Below, one piece after another: positions 8,168-8,824 of a stretch of DNA of 8,824 bases. Position 1 is the first letter of the stretch. Every line of letters begins with the position of its first letter. Under the pieces are notes generated by a model that was not told the DNA's origin, ran no database searches, and saw nothing but the letters and a program-made list of their open reading frames with translations. The stretch spans positions 1 through 8,824 of the forward strand of contig JAUWOI010000156.1 of NCBI GenBank assembly GCA_030612185.1, given 5' to 3'. A program made the position numbers and the translations under genes. The DNA comes from Anaerolineae bacterium (GTDB lineage Bacteria > Chloroflexota > Anaerolineae > B4-G1).

Positions 8168-8824
8168 ATGTCCCAGAAACTGGTTCTGATTGACGGTCAC
8201 GCGCTGGCCTATCGCGCTTTCCACGCCCTGCCCGAGGATATGAAGACCGCGCAGGGCGAGATGACCAATGCCATCTATGGTTTCACCTCGATGTTGCTCA
8301 GCGTCCTGCGTGACGAGCAACCCACCCACATCGCCGTCACCTTCGACAAGGGACGTACCTTTCGCCACGATATGTACGCCGACTACAAAGCCCACCGCGC
8401 CAAGATGCCCGACGAGATGCGCTCCCAGATGGCGCGCGTCCGCCAGGTGGTGGAGACGTTGGGCATCCCTGTCTTTGAGCGGGAAGGATACGAAGCGGAT
8501 GACCTGTTGGGGACGCTGGCCCGCCAGGCAGGAGAACAGGGGGTGGACACGCTCATCGTCACCGGCGATATGGACCTCCTGCAACTGGTGGACGAGCACA
8601 CCCTTGTCCTCACCTCCCGCTGGCGCTTCTCCGACACGGTGGTCTACAATCTAGAGGGCGTGAAGCGGCGTTATGGGCTGCCTCCGGCCCAATTGATTGA
8701 CCTCAAGGCCATCATGGGGGATAAGTCCGACAACATCCCCGGCGTGCGCGGCGTCGGGGAGAAGACCGGCGTCAAGTTGCTTAAACAATACGGCTCGCTG
8801 GAGGCCATCTACGAGCACCTGGAT
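8168..8824 (+). CDS. polA: DNA polymerase I, N-terminal 5'-nuclease domain (3' end outside window)
   Basis: The first 219 residues are present and the frame is open at the right edge. They form the 5'-3' exonuclease (FEN-like) domain, which removes RNA primers and flaps during lagging-strand synthesis and repair. The acidic metal-binding residues are all visible: D9 in VLIDGHALAYRAFHA, D60 in TFDKG, E109, D111 and D112 in GYEADDLLGTLA, D134 and D136 in VTGDMDLLQLV, and D185 and D188 in MGDKSDNIPGV. A helix-hairpin-helix DNA-binding element follows at 190-205 (IPGVRGVGEKTGVKLL). The 3'-5' exonuclease-like and polymerase domains would lie beyond the window, so a stand-alone 5'-nuclease cannot be excluded, though the length and motif order suit PolA. 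The ATG at 8168 is preceded by GGAGG at 8153-8157 (10-base spacing) and is downstream of the promoter at 8075-8103. Confidence 0.93.
   Translation, partial: MSQKLVLIDGHALAYRAFHALPEDMKTAQGEMTNAIYGFTSMLLSVLRDEQPTHIAVTFDKGRTFRHDMYADYKAHRAKMPDEMRSQMARVRQVVETLGIPVFEREGYEADDLLGTLARQAGEQGVDTLIVTGDMDLLQLVDEHTLVLTSRWRFSDTVVYNLEGVKRRYGLPPAQLIDLKAIMGDKSDNIPGVRGVGEKTGVKLLKQYGSLEAIYEHLD

Noticed and set aside
8144..8599. 151-aa minus-strand frame opposite polA
   Set aside because: It is antisense to the conserved 5'-nuclease domain and shows no family resemblance.

Overview
The window is a piece of a GC-rich bacterial chromosome. Seven protein-coding loci can be read: six lie on the minus strand and one, polA, on the plus strand. 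Two housekeeping genes, gyrA and polA, are transcribed divergently from a 202-base intergenic region with good sigma-70-like promoters facing both ways. The GC bias, the TTG and GTG starts, strong GGAGG ribosome binding sites, GAAT-type short repeats and the acyl-CoA dehydrogenase/zinc-free MDR pair would fit a Chloroflexota (Anaerolineae-like) genome. That placement is inference, not something the sequence proves.

Layout, read in the direction of minus-strand transcription. gyrA runs from 7965 to 5515 and starts at a TTG. Its 3' end overlaps a very small GTG-start gene (5531 to 5358, 57 aa) that carries the signature of a minimal nucleotidyltransferase. The stop of that gene overlaps, as ATGA, the start of a 462-aa Schlafen AlbA_2/HATPase/winged-helix regulator-like protein (5361 to 3973). 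The three genes therefore look translationally coupled. A 90-base gap follows, with a 9-bp-arm palindrome and an extra direct half-site. Next are an intact short-chain-type acyl-CoA dehydrogenase (3882 to 2713) and, four bases later, a zinc-free MDR oxidoreductase (2708 to 1675). The MDR gene is split by a frameshift near 2316. After another 88 bases a large P-loop NTPase gene begins at 1586 and runs off the left edge. It has an N-terminal membrane helix and C-terminal TPR repeats.

On the plus strand, polA begins at 8168 and runs off the right edge. Only its 5'-nuclease domain is present.

Functionally, gyrA and polA are core replication and repair genes. The acyl-CoA dehydrogenase and MDR protein probably act together on acyl- or enoyl-CoA or related carbonyl substrates. 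The palindrome in front of them suggests regulated expression. The parts most worth a second look are the hidden nucleotidyltransferase fragment coupled to the AlbA_2 protein, the membrane-anchored STAND-like NTPase with TPRs, and the frameshifted oxidoreductase. Nothing in the window is a CRISPR array, RNA gene or insertion sequence that I can recognise.
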